Shown here in pieces: positions 37,241 to 49,800 of a DNA stretch of 64,000 nt. The stretch lies in the NCBI GenBank assembly GCA_023078555.1, contig CM041202.1:186001-250000 (forward strand), written 5' to 3'. Every line of letters begins with the position of its first letter. The stretch's first letter is position 1. Position numbers and translations under genes: made by a program. Source of the stretch: Ulva prolifera (lineage: Eukaryota; Chlorophyta; Ulvophyceae; Ulvales; Ulvaceae). Below the pieces are notes generated by a model that did not search any database, had not been told where the DNA came from, and saw nothing but the letters and a program-made list of their open reading frames with translations.

Positions 37241-39179
37241 GCGGGGCTCCGTACAGCTGCATGCATATGTGTTGACAGTGGAGCAATGACTCGGATCAGT
37301 ACGAAGAGGAGGAGAAGCAAATGAAACAAGGGTAGAAGGACGGAGCTGCTAGGCAAACACGGAGAGAGAACAAGATGTACACAACTTACTGTCAGAGAAC
37401 GTAATCTAGCCCATGTTAGAATCAAGTGTCAATAAGCTTGCACCTGGGATGCTTGCAGTGCGGAGACATCGCTCCACTCGGCAGCAGCTGACTCAGCGGC
37501 TGGGCATTTGAGCGTTGATGCGGATGAGGGCCTGGATGGGGTTGATGCTGCGAGGGAGTCCATGCGGTACGCTGATGACGTAATCCGAATCACGAAATGC
37601 GAAGCTTGAGTAACCAGCTGATGCAACGCGGCCGTGTACGGCAGTGCATATGCGGCGGCATATGCACGGAGCGCCTCGAGCGCATGATGGAGGACACCGG
37701 TACCCTGCCGGCAGTACTACGGCAGCACACGTCAAGAGACTCTACAGCCAGTAATTTTACAGGCAGCTGCCATGGCTGTGCCCCGGCCAGTCCGATACGC
37801 GAACGCCTATATCGCTGTGAGGGGCATGCCGCCCTAGGCCTGCATCTCGGGCTGTGTGACATTGTACACGTGTGACATTGTACACATTTTCAGTGTTTGT
37901 TTTCTCCCGTTCACTCTTTTGTAAATACATTGTACACGTGGATGAACCGCACCGGTACCGTCAACGGGCGAACGTTCGGCCGCGGCTGCAGGCGAACACA
38001 TTAGATCTAGAGAGGTCTTCCGAACCAGCTTCCACATGATTGTATGCACAAATGTCTGCAACATACGTTTGCGTATGCATTCACACAGGCGCACACTCGC
38101 ATTGTACGTACATGGACCGGTCCAGGCCGATCGATTCGTGATAAACTCGTGTGTCGAAGACCTAACGCCCGTTCGCTGTTCTGCTGGTTGCACTGGTATA
38201 TCCGCGGCGCTGACCCTAGCACTTGCAAGCACCAGTGCACCGTTCAATTCGCCGATGCACGCAGCCCACCGCCTTATATGCAAGCATGACGATGGCCATG
38301 GGTCTGAAGTTACCGCGCCTACATAGAGCGACGCGCAAGGGCTGACTCCATCCTGTGACATTCCATATGAACCGCATCGTGGCCTTCAGATGCGTACCCG
38401 GGGAGTTCTCTATGTATAGCTGCAACTGTGAAGGACTTGGTAGCTAGCTGTCCGCTGCCAGCGCCCAAAGTCAAGAGGTCATGCTGCGCTAGCGGTCCGA
38501 GTCGCAGGCCCTCACCAAGGCGCCAGGGAGCTGGCAACCCTCTATACTAGCTACTCGTAGTACGTGGCTGCAGTATCGCTGCAGAGAGATACGAAAGAGG
38601 CTCTATAGCTGCAGCTTAGTTGCCACACAAGTCCGCTTTAGATGGAGCGGTGTCACAGAATGCCCACGAGCTCTCTGCAGTCACTACGACAGCAGCAAGG
38701 CACAGGTGGAACACGTGTAGACGTTCTGATACGCTGCTGCACATGTATGTCGCACACGGTATGTCTCCCGGTCCAGCCTCTTCAGCAAATGTTGCTGGGA
38801 CGTCCGAGGCCTGTCGCGATCTCGATCGACAGGTGCCATGGCCGTGCGGAGAACAGTATCTCAGAGTACAGTATCTCGGAGATATGGGGGCATGCAGAGA
38901 TGTGGTGTGAGGCCCTGGGGGCATGCGCATATGATAGCGTGAACTGCGGCGGCGGGCGGACGCGGTTCGCATGCCCCCAGGCGCCTGCCGCGCGCGCGCA
39001 CGCACTCCGCGAAGTTGCCTGATGGCAGGAACTATTCCACAAGAATAAACAGGAGAAGACAAACACCAGAAAATAATATCATCGGAATCGGATGGCAGGA
39101 ATAGCTCCCAGCTGCGTGTGCATGCACTGATTCAGATTGCCGTCTTTATCTGGCGTGTGTGCGCTGCTGCAGTGTGTAT
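37241..39179. other. no supported gene; repeat fragments
   Basis: An inverted copy of the AAGAGTGAACGG repeat lies at 37888-37922, next to a tandem pair of ACATTGTACACGTGTG. A direct copy lies at 39027-39075. No coding exon could be supported on either strand. Confidence 0.5.
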
Positions 39180-39350
39180 GTGTTGCAAGGACAAATCAAG
39201 CAAGGCAGGTAGCACCACGAGCAACAAACAGGGGAATCACACACCCACGCAACCAGCCACACGCAGCACACACCAACACACCCTCGCACCGTCAGCACCC
39301 GTGCTGGCCACAGCCACACACACCCACACACAGTTTGGCTGTGTGTATGT
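39180..39350 (-). mobile_element. inverted copy of the short retroposon-like element
   Basis: The plus strand reads GTGTTGCAAGGACAAATCAA and continues GCAAGGCAGGTAGCACCACG, the reverse complement of the 29260-29420 body with moderate divergence. No clear flanking direct repeat is seen. Confidence 0.55.
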
Positions 39351-39514
39351 AGTTACAATGGAGGCCGGGCAGCGAGCCGTTGCCAGGAACACACACGCAA
39401 ATCCACTCACGCAGTCATGGCACTAGGCCGGGTACGAGCACGTACCACAGCCCGGCCGGTGATGCCAGCCAAAGATTGAAGCCCCGCACGGAGCACAAGA
39501 GCATTCCCCTAACG

Positions 39515-40482
39515 TTTACAAAAGATCACTCTCGAGAGTGAACGGGAGAAAACAAACACTGAAACCGATCGGTCGCGAATCTCGTCCGAATCAACATCAA
39601 CATACACTCACACGCACACGAACACTACTACAACCGCACTCACAACTCAGTCCGGCAGGATCGCGTCCTCCAGGCCCGCATCATACCGCAACCCCTGAGA
39701 GATGACAAGCCCAGAGCATTCCCCTTGCACAACGCCACACTCAACCGGCGTAGAGCATTCGTCACAAACAACGCACGGTTCACCTTACCACACCGAGACG
39801 CAACCTCCGCCAGCCGCTTCAAGTGATTCATGGGATTCATGGCAGGCCGTACCAAGCGGCTGTGTGTATGTATGTAGTTACAAAGGACAGAGGCCGGGCC
39901 ACCACTAGGCATATCCACTCACGCAGTCATGGCAGTCATCATGTATGTATCACTAGGAGAATGGTGACGTGGTGGTGGGGAACGTGCGAGGACGGCTCGC
40001 GGAAGAGGGGCGGATGCGTGGCGGAGCCCCCGGAACAGCGAAAGGACTGTTAGCGGAGCGTCCGGAAGGCAGTCCGGAGCGTGGGAGGAAGTTCCGCGAG
40101 CGTTCCGACCGGGTGGTTTCCAAGTGCACTCCACGTGGGTGTTCCGCCGGAACGTTTCCGGAGTGGTGCCGGAACGCGCGAAGGTTCCGCAATGCATCCG
40201 AAGGACTGTTTGAGGAAGAATGCTTAAAATTTCGGAATGATTTCGGATCCGGGGACGTTCCGGCGGAGCCTTGCGGAAGCCGTCCGGAAGCGTGGACGAA
40301 CATGCTGGTTCATGAGGGGTTATTACTTGGTTACTCTCTGTTCGACCGTGCCGGAGGCAGAGTACGTACGTGGTGAGGTCAGCGAGGCCTCCTTTACATG
40401 TGTGCCACGTGCATGTTGCCGTTGACACGGATGCGACTCGGTATCGGTGTTTGTTCTCTCTCATTCACTCTATTTTAACAGA
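39515..40482. mobile_element. candidate terminal-inverted-repeat element
   Basis: The left end contains GAGTGAACGGGAGAAAACAA followed by ACACTGAAACC. The right end is an inverted relative: its reverse complement reads GAGTGAATGAGAGAGAACAA then ACACCGATACC. The interior carries the second FVTNALR remnant (39640-39836) and, at 39960-40310, a GC-rich segment dense in TTCCGGAA-like motifs. A target site duplication was not evident, so the call rests on the inverted ends only. Confidence 0.4.
39640..39836 (-). pseudogene. remnant of a repeated coding element, copy 2
   Basis: The minus strand reads LKRLAEVASRCGKVNRALFV then TNALRRLSVALC, related to the fragment at 32505-32708. A second truncated piece of the same family lies at 39414-39508. 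No intact reading frame remains. Confidence 0.55.
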
Positions 40483-40885
40483 TGCACCAGGTTTTCAACG
40501 TGAATCGCGAATGGTGCGCACATGACATACGGTCTTGCGGGATAGGCAGTTTCGCGTACGCGTATACAAGCAGCATGTACACCGTGGTTCCGAAACAAGA
40601 CAGCTTTGTTGATGTGTTCACACGAGTTTGTAGGCAGGCGGTCATGCCTTGCATAGGCAATCATAGACTATCATAGACATTGCTTACATTGAGATCTCGT
40701 CACCTTGTGACCTCTGCATGTCCATACGGAACGACATTACTACTATAACAGGTAATGCCACGTCTAACATGTCATATACCCCACTCATACACTCGGCCAC
40801 GACCGCCTGTGTTCAGGGACAGTGTCTTCTGAGCCCCCGTTGGTGTACAACTAATATACAGACATCTTCAATCTGAGTCTTCACC

Positions 40886-43800
40886 TCACGACAGCATCTC
40901 AATCAAGGTCTGCATAAGCTCCCGGACCTCCTCCTGCACGCTCCGCCGCTGTATCATACCGCTGACAGTACACACATATTGAGATATACTTGTTCAGATA
41001 AACTGTGGCATACCTTGTCCTGTTTGATTGATTCATCGAGCTTCTTTGCCTGCGGACCCTTCCGGTTGCGGGCGGGGCCGGATGCCAGCTTCGCTAATTC
41101 GTCCTCAGACTTGGCTATTCTGTCATTGAGAACCTGGAGGGCATGCCTGAGAGATTCTACTTCGGCCTCTGCCTGGCGCTTCTCCAGAGCTGGATGAGTA
41201 TCTTTTTTCTTTGCCTTCTGCAGAACAACGATGCTGTCACACGATCTCTCGCACCTACGGAAACAACATGACCAGCATCACTCTTTTGTAAACTCACATG
41301 TGTTATAAGCAAGGACCTATGCGCAGCATTCATCAAGCTAGCTAGTGGGCTGCAGAGCCGTTACCTGTGGAGCACTCAGGTCGTACGTCGGCAATGCACA
41401 GATCAAGGGATGTACTGTAATGCAGTGAGGCAATACAGGAACCACGTAAGACTGTAAGAGAATGGTTACAGTAGACTTGGAGGCACATGACTATATGCCA
41501 CCGATCAGTCAAGTCTACAGCGGTCATAATCACAGTGACCGCACACAATCCTCACATGGATTGTGCTGGATTATGCTCATGCATATGATCATGCATATGT
41601 CCTAACATAACAGGAGTTGGGCCCGTGGCCACCACACTCATGTGCGTACTTGCACGTCATGCATTGTGTCCCAGGATGGACCTCATTTATGACACTCCCC
41701 TAGAGACTAATCTGGACTGGCATCAGATGAAGTCTCTTCCGAACATCCTTCAATGCAGGACCTGGTAACACCTTCGTGAAGACATCAGCAAGCTGGTCTT
41801 TGGTCCCTACCCATTGCACTTGAATCTCGTCTGCCTCTACAAATTCACGGACCCTTAGGTGCCGCACTCGAATGTGTTTAGACCTATCACTAGAGATTGG
41901 GTTGTTGGCTAGGATATTCGCACTTTTATTGTCTCCCCAAAGCACAGGTTTTTCTGGACGAAGATGCAGGTCTAACAACAACTGTTTAGCCCACATCAAC
42001 TCGTTTGCTGCACTACTCATAGCGATCAGCTCAGCCTCAGTTGTATCACCAGCAGTGATAGGCTGTCGCTTCGACCTCCAAAATACTGTGTTGCCATAGA
42101 CCCTTAGGACTAGGCCACTCACACTTTTCAGGCCTTTGTCATTCGCGAAATCAGCATCCGAATAGCCTTCCAGCAAACAGCTCTTTGATGAGCCCTCAAA
42201 CACTAGACCTAGTTCCTTCGTGGACTGCAGGTATCTCAGTATATGTTGCACCGCTGGCCAATGCTCCTTTAAACTACACCCCATATGTTTGGCCAAAACA
42301 TTGCAGGCATAAGAAATATCAGGCCGCGTAACTACAGCAATATATTGGATGCCTCCTACAGCACTCATGAATCTAGCGTGCTCAGCCTGGTCTGCTACCT
42401 CAAGTTCGGGATGATCCTTCGCACTCCTCAACTGTTGCCTTGGCACCAGCGGAGTCGGACCAGGTCGGCAATCTGCCATGCTGAATTTCTCTAGCAGGTT
42501 CACTACTTTCTGCTGCTGAGATAGAGAGATGATCTTCTGCTTCCTATCCCTGGTGATTGAGGCACCTAGTGCCCACGACAAGTCACCAAGGTCTCTACCT
42601 TCAAATGCTTTGAGAATCTGATCGATCAACTCCTTCAGGCCCGTAGACCGTCCAAAGATAAAAAGATCATCAACCCACAGAAATATGAAACACCTACCAG
42701 TTTTTCTAACATACAGTGCTGGGTCCGAATGTGATCTCACAAAACCCATTTCACCTAGCAAACGTGCAAGGGCCTTGTGCCATTCACGTGCAGCCTGCTT
42801 CAATCCATACAAAGTCTTAAGCAATTTCCACACACGATTTGTACCATCATTCAGGATAGGAGGCTGTTCAACGTAGACAGTCTCATTCATTACCCCATTC
42901 AGAAAGGCACACTGAATATCGACATGCTTCATTTCTAAGTCCTCTACTGCAGCGATCGAAAGCAATGCACGTAAAGTAGCATAGCTCCCTACTGGAGCCC
43001 ACGTTTCAAAGAAATCAATTCCCTCTTCCTGGGTAAAACTCCTGGCTACATACCGCGCCTTGTAACGCTGGATCTCCCCTGTGGGTCCCCTCTTTATCTT
43101 ATAGACCCACTTACCAGAAATGGCCTTGGCCCCTACTGGCAGCTCAACGAGCTCATAAGTTCCATGCTCGCTCAACGAAGTCACCTCCTCCTTCATAGCA
43201 CCATGCCACTTCTCGGCATCTTCTCCAGCTAAGGCCTGTTTCCAAGGCGGGCTATCAGGATCAAAAGGCTTCCTCTTCTTAATGGCTGCAACCCGACGGG
43301 ATGAACGTCGCTGGGCTGACTTACCGCCATCAAGCTCCCCATGCTTGGTCACCTCTGCACCAGCCACCGCACTGTCAGCCGTAGCCAACATGCCTGATGT
43401 TTCGGCTACCTTTGGTGCTACTGTCTGCTCACTCACTGTGCTATGCTCTATATCAACACTAGCTTCTATGACAGCAACATCTGCATGTGGAATCAAGCGC
43501 TTGCGTACAAGCGGGTTCCATTTGTGCCTAACTGGGGCCGACTGCGCTTCCTGCCCTTGGGCATCAGCAGCAGTGTCATGCAAATCAAAACTAACTTCTT
43601 TAGCAGGATGCATAGACTCCCCAGCGACAGGTGAGTTTGGGGCCGGACTTACCTCTCCCCTGGAGATAAATCCACCCAGATGCTCGCGCATGTAGTCCAT
43701 CCCATGCTCCAAGCTGCGAGCCGTAGCCCGACCGCCTGAAGCCCTGGGGATGGGTCCCCCAATATCCCCCATGGCACCTCGCGGCGGGCCAGCTGATCCC

Positions 43801-46800
43801 GCCGCGGCAGAGCTGGGTTGATGTTGTATCTCCATGTCGCGGACACTCACCTCATCTACTCTGCCAGAGTCGCTGGCGAGAGATCTCCCCGGAGATGTGA
43901 AGCTCTGCGCCCTCTGGCTGTTGTGTGCGGCCGACGGCAACATGTCGATGTTGGAGTGCTCAAGCTCCCGAAAGCGGTCGACGTTGGAGTGATTGTTGAC
44001 GCGCTCGATGTTCTCACCTGGCTGGAGGTGCAAATCAACAGCACCTTGGCGTAGCTCCTGACTACGCACTACCGCATGGACGTTCTCCACTACCTCTGGA
44101 GTTGTCTGTCTAGTCTTCCGCTGTAGCTCCCCTGAACCGAGGTCATCCCCCAGCTCCGGAACTACATGCTCAAACTCTGCGGCCAGGCTATCGTCGATGT
44201 ACTCCGAATCATGCAGGTCAACAAGATTCTTGCCTATGGCCATCCTGTCAAAATCATACTCAGCAGCTCCGTGCACCTGCATGTACTGCTTGCGAGCAGC
44301 AACCGCATCGACATCTGACAACGGGGGCGCGTACACCTTTTCCGCCATCTTGGGCTGGAATTCTAGTTTCTCAACTTCACTCCTAGTCGCTGACGGCATG
44401 AGCCCTATCTCCACGCTATCGAATTTCTTGATGTACTCACGCAACATCGCAGCGCTATACACCATCTGCCGCACTTCAATCACTTTGCCGCCCCCCGGTA
44501 CGGATTGGTAAACCCTGTTCATGTGTGGGCCTTGACCCGGACCTACCCACACAGCGTTTGCTCCCCTAGCGTCTAGTCTTCGTAGATGCTGACCATTCTG
44601 ATAGAAATACACTGGCAAACCCCATGGGCGCATCTGCTCTACAAGCAGTTTGAATCGTTCAAGATTCAATGATCTCCCGTAGAAGACCATATACGGGACC
44701 ACAAGTCGGAAATTAGTGTTTTCCCAGAGTCTATTGCACCGCTCACTTTCGCCACGCTTTGCCTGTGCCGTGATCTCCTCTTCTGTCATCAGCTTATCAC
44801 CTTTAGCTAGAGCAGGCTTGTTACTCACACCTTTCGATTTCACTGCGAGCACTCTACTTCTATTAGCTCTGCTAAGATTTTCAATCGCATTGGACAAATT
44901 CTTCTGTATGAACTTTTTCTTTTCACGAGTCATCAAAGCAGTACTAGGCACAAGATTAGTGCAATGGTTGACACACATCGCCCCCTCCGGCCATAGCCGG
45001 CGGGGAAGATCGGTGGGGAGAATTGCAGCACGCATTTTGTCAGAGGTGACACCACACGTACGCTCTGCTATACCATTGCCCTCATGGTGTCCAGGAGCAC
45101 ATGTTTCCCAAGATATTCCGTTCTCCGAGAAATAATCTTGGCTGTAGACTTGACTGATCGGTGGCATATAGTCATGTGCCTCCAAGTCTACTGTAACCAT
45201 TCTCTTACAGTCTTACGTGGTTCCTGTATTGCCTCACTGCATTACAGTACATCCCCTGATCTGTGCATTGCCGACGTACGACCTGAGTGCTCCACAGGTA
45301 ACGGCTCTGCAGCCCACTAGCTAGTTTGATGAATGCTGCGCATAGGTCCTTGCTTATAACATGGTATCGATGAACGTTTGCGCGATTGCATTCGTTGTGC
45401 GTAATAGTGGTGTGTCATATGACCGCGCATGCCCAAGGGCATCTGCGCTGCTTTAGTGCGTAGTCATATGACCAGATCAACCGCATGATAGTCAACAGTA
45501 GTCATTCGCATGTTTGATTGCGAGCTGTGTGGCTGCGGTTTACATTAGATTAGTCGTGACGGTCCACGGGCCGGCCGACGAAGCTGCCCGCGCGAGAGAA
45601 GAGATCGCTCGCTGCAGGTAGACCATGTCATCACCAGAAGGGGAAGCTGCTCTTGAAGCTGAGGCTACGGCCGAAGCTGAGAGGCAAGCTGCTCTCTTGC
45701 ACGCTTCGGGCGATGCACCTGGTGGCGTACCCACTACTAGCCGTGCTGACGGGCCAGCCGCTGGTACTAGACGTGCACAAGCTGCACAAGCTGCCTCTCA
45801 GCTCGAAGCTGCTAACGCTACGGCGGAGCAAGCTCGGGTTGAAGCAAGCAATGTTCGTGCTGCTCTAGCGCGCGCGGAACAGGCTCGTGAAGCTGCCGAG
45901 GCTGAGGCGGAAGCTCTGCGTGCTACGGCCCAGGCTGAAGCTGATGACTCAGGTAATAGTCATCTGAATGCGAACTTAGTTGATGCTAATGCCATAGTTG
46001 ACGCAATGAGATCTATGAACTTCCGTGAGCCCGCGATTGACAAAGGGAAGTCCCCACAGTGGGATTTTAGTAAAGGTGAACGATTCTCAACGTTTGAGTT
46101 TCGTGTTGAGCTGTGGCTCAAAGGCCATGGCCTTCATCACCTTCTGACAGAATTGCCTACTGGTCCTGAGACTGCAACTCATGACAAGGTAATGGCAGTT
46201 GTATGCTTTGCACTGCCAGCACAGGACTTAGAATATGTCCGTGTGTTTGTCTCCCTTAAGGATGTATGGAGTGCACTGCGTGCCAAGTATATGCCTAGCA
46301 AAGAGGCAGAGATCAGATCCCTGTGGGATAGGTTCTCCCGTGCTGTACTCAAAGGTCATAGAGCCACGCAGGTAGAAGAATACTGCACATATATTATGTC
46401 CTTAGTCAATCAGCTGACTGCTTTGGGTGCTCAACCTGCTCAGTACCAGGTTAGCAACAAGCTGTTCGAGCCTCTCGGTCGGGAATTTGTATCATTGCGT
46501 AGTGAGCAAGGAGGTCGTGATTTCCTCACTCAGATAGCTGCCATCACGAATCACGCACGGGCATTAGATGCCTGTGGACCTCCCCAAGGGGCAGGGCGTG
46601 ATCATGGCCCTAGAGGTAGGAACCCACAACAGCCACAGCGCCCTGCAGTTGCTGCCGTCGCTGCCAATGAGACCCGCACATGCTACGTGTGCAAGAAGAC
46701 AGGCCATCTCCAGAAGGACTGCCCGGATATCCATCCGGAGGTCAGAAAGTTCCTCTCTGAGCAGGCAGCTCAGCCTCGCGGCAACAACACCGGCCGCGGA

Positions 46801-49800
46801 CGAGGACGCGGACGCGGACGCGGACGGGGCAGAGGCCCATCCGTCGCTGCACTGGAGTTTCCAGGTGACGGATTCAGCATGGTTGATGTTGCCCGCCTGG
46901 GCGAGCTGTGCAATTTTCTCATAGACAGTGGATCTCAAGCTCATGTGATCCGTAATCCTGAGCTATTCGTCTGCATGCGGAAATCGAGAATCCCGTGCAT
47001 CCAGCCTGTCGGTGACGAGGACATTCCTGTCGTGGGCGAAGGAACAATTTGTTTCAAAGTAGGTTCGTATGTGACTACGGGTGGTGATGTGAAGGAATTA
47101 GTCCTAGAGATCCCGAGCTGTCTGTATGTCCCTGCATGCCCCTTCAACATCTTGTCTACGGAGGAGTTGAAGCATGAGAATATTTTCCTGCAAACACGTG
47201 CTGTCACGGAGGGAGGTGATATAGTCATCATCCCAGGCTTCTCTGACCAGGCCCTAGGCCACAAGGAGGGTAGGATTAACCAATCCACAGACGCGAAGAA
47301 TCGACCTGTTCTTTTCATTGAGACGGATAAGGGCAAGCCCATCCTAAGGGGTGAGCAAGTCAATAGTCCTAGTGTGTGGTCCTCGAGCAATGCCGTGGCA
47401 AAGCTCGAGAGTGACGAGGCCGATCTCTGCAGAATAGCTGCATTGACTGGCAAGGCACAACATGTTCCGGGTGCTGCCAAGCTGAACACGACATTTCTGA
47501 CACATTTGAGTCTGCAAACGGGCACATCCATTCTGCAAATGATGTCCAAAGCTGAGGTGTATAAGGGTCTAGGAATTAAATCTGATGTGGTGAAGGAGAA
47601 TCTAGGTCGCTGCCACGGTTGTCGCCTAGCCTCCCATGATTCCGGCTCTAGCAATCAGCATGGCACAAACGTAGAACATGATGAGGCCCAATGGCCTGGT
47701 GCATGGCTGCATGTTGATGTTATGGGTCCCATTTTGCCTGTAGGGGTAGGAAAAGCACGGTACATTCTCATAGTCGTCGATGAGCATTCACGCTACAGTT
47801 TTGCATGTCCAATGGATGCGAAGTCCAGAGTGCCACAGCTGCTAGTTGAAATCATTGAGCACATACGGTCTAGTGTTCTTCCGCATGAGTTCGTTGATGA
47901 TGAGGGCATTAAGATCACACCTAGAGTTATGGGTGTACACGGAGATCTTGGCGGAGAGTTTGAGGGTCACAATATCCAAGATTATTTCTCGGAGAACGGA
48001 ATATCTTGGGAAACATGTGCTCCTGGACACCATGAGGGCAATGGTATAGCAGAGCGTACGTGTGGTGTCACCTCTGACAAAATGCGTGCTGCAATTCTCC
48101 CCACCGATCTTCCCCGCCGGCTATGGCCGGAGGGGGCGATGTGTGTCAACCATTGCACTAATCTTGTGCCTAGTACTGCTTTGATGACTCGTGAAAAGAA
48201 AAAGTTCATACAGAAGAATTTGTCCAATGCGATTGAAAATCTTAGCAGAGCTAATAGAAGTAGAGTGCTCGCAGTGACATCGAAAGGTGTGAGTAACAAG
48301 CCTGCTCTAGCTAAAGGTGATAAGCTGATGACAGAAGAGGAGATCACGGCACAGGCAAAGCGTGGCGAAAGTGAGCGGTGCAATAGACTCTGGGAAAACA
48401 CTAATTTCCGACTTGTGGTCCCGTATATGGTCTTCTACGGGAGATCATTGAATCTTGAACGATTCAAACTGCTTGTAGAGCAGATGCGCCCATGGGGTTT
48501 GCCAGTGTATTTCTATCAGAATGGTCAGCATCTACGAAGACTAGACGCTAGGGGAGCAAACGCTGTGTGGGTAGGTCCGGGTCAAGGCCCACACATGAAC
48601 AGGGTTTACCAATCCGTACCGGGGGGCGGCAAAGTGATTGAAGTGCGGCAGATGGTGTATAGCGCTGCGATGTTGCGTTAGTACATCAAGAAATTCGATA
48701 GCGTGGAGATAGGGCTCATGCCGTCAGCGACTAGGAGTGAAGTTGAGAAACTAGAATTTACTACTTTCGCCACGATCTCCGTGTACACCCATAACTCTAG
48801 GTGTGATCTTAATGCCCTCATCATCAACGAACTCATGCGGAAGAACACTAGACCGTATGTGCTCAATGATTTCAACTAGCAGCTGTGGCACTCTGGACTT
48901 CGCATCCATTGGACATGCAAAACTGTAGCGTGAATGCTCATCGACGACTATGAGAATGTACCGTGCTTTTCCTACCCCTACAGGCAAAATGGGACCCATA
49001 ACATCAACATGCAGCCATGCACCAGGCCATTGGGCCTCATCATGTTCTACGTTTGTGCCATGCTGATTGCTAGAGCCGGAATCATGGGAGGCTAGGCGAC
49101 AACCGTGGCAGCGACCTAGATTCTCCTTCACCACATCAGATTTAATTCCTAGACCCTTATACACCTCAGCTTTGGACATCATTTGCAGAATGGATGTGCC
49201 CGTTTGCAGACTCAAATGTGTCAGAAATGTCGTGTTCAGCTTGGCAGCACCCGGAACATGTTGTGCCTTGCCAGTCAATGCAGCTATTCTGCAGAGATCG
49301 GCCTCGTCACTCTCGAGCTTTGCCACGGCATTGCTCGAGGACCACACACTAGGACTATTGACTTGCTCACCCCTTAGGATGGGCTTGCCCTTATCCGTCT
49401 CAATGAAAAGAACAGGTCGATTCTTCGCGTCTGTGGATTGGTTAATCCTACCCTCCTTGTGGCCTAGGGCCTGGTCAGAGAAGCCTGGGATGATGACTAT
49501 ATCACCTCCCTCCGTGACAGCACGTGTTTGCAGGAAAATATTCTCATGCTTCAACTCCTCCGTAGACAAGATGTTGAAGGGGCATGCAGGGACATACAGA
49601 CAGCTCGGGATCTCTAGGACTAATTCCTTCACATCACCACCCGTAGTCACATACGAACCTACTTTGAAACAAATTGTTCCTTCGCCCACGACAGGAATGT
49701 CCTCGTCACCGACAGGCTGGATGCACGGGATTCTCGATTTCCGCATGCAGACGAATAGCTCAGGATTACGGATCACATGAGCTTGAGATCCACTGTCTAT

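Noticed and set aside
46941-47654. 237-codon frame antisense to copia gag-pol (also 49067-49780)
   Set aside because: It is a shadow of the conserved polyprotein frame on the opposite strand.
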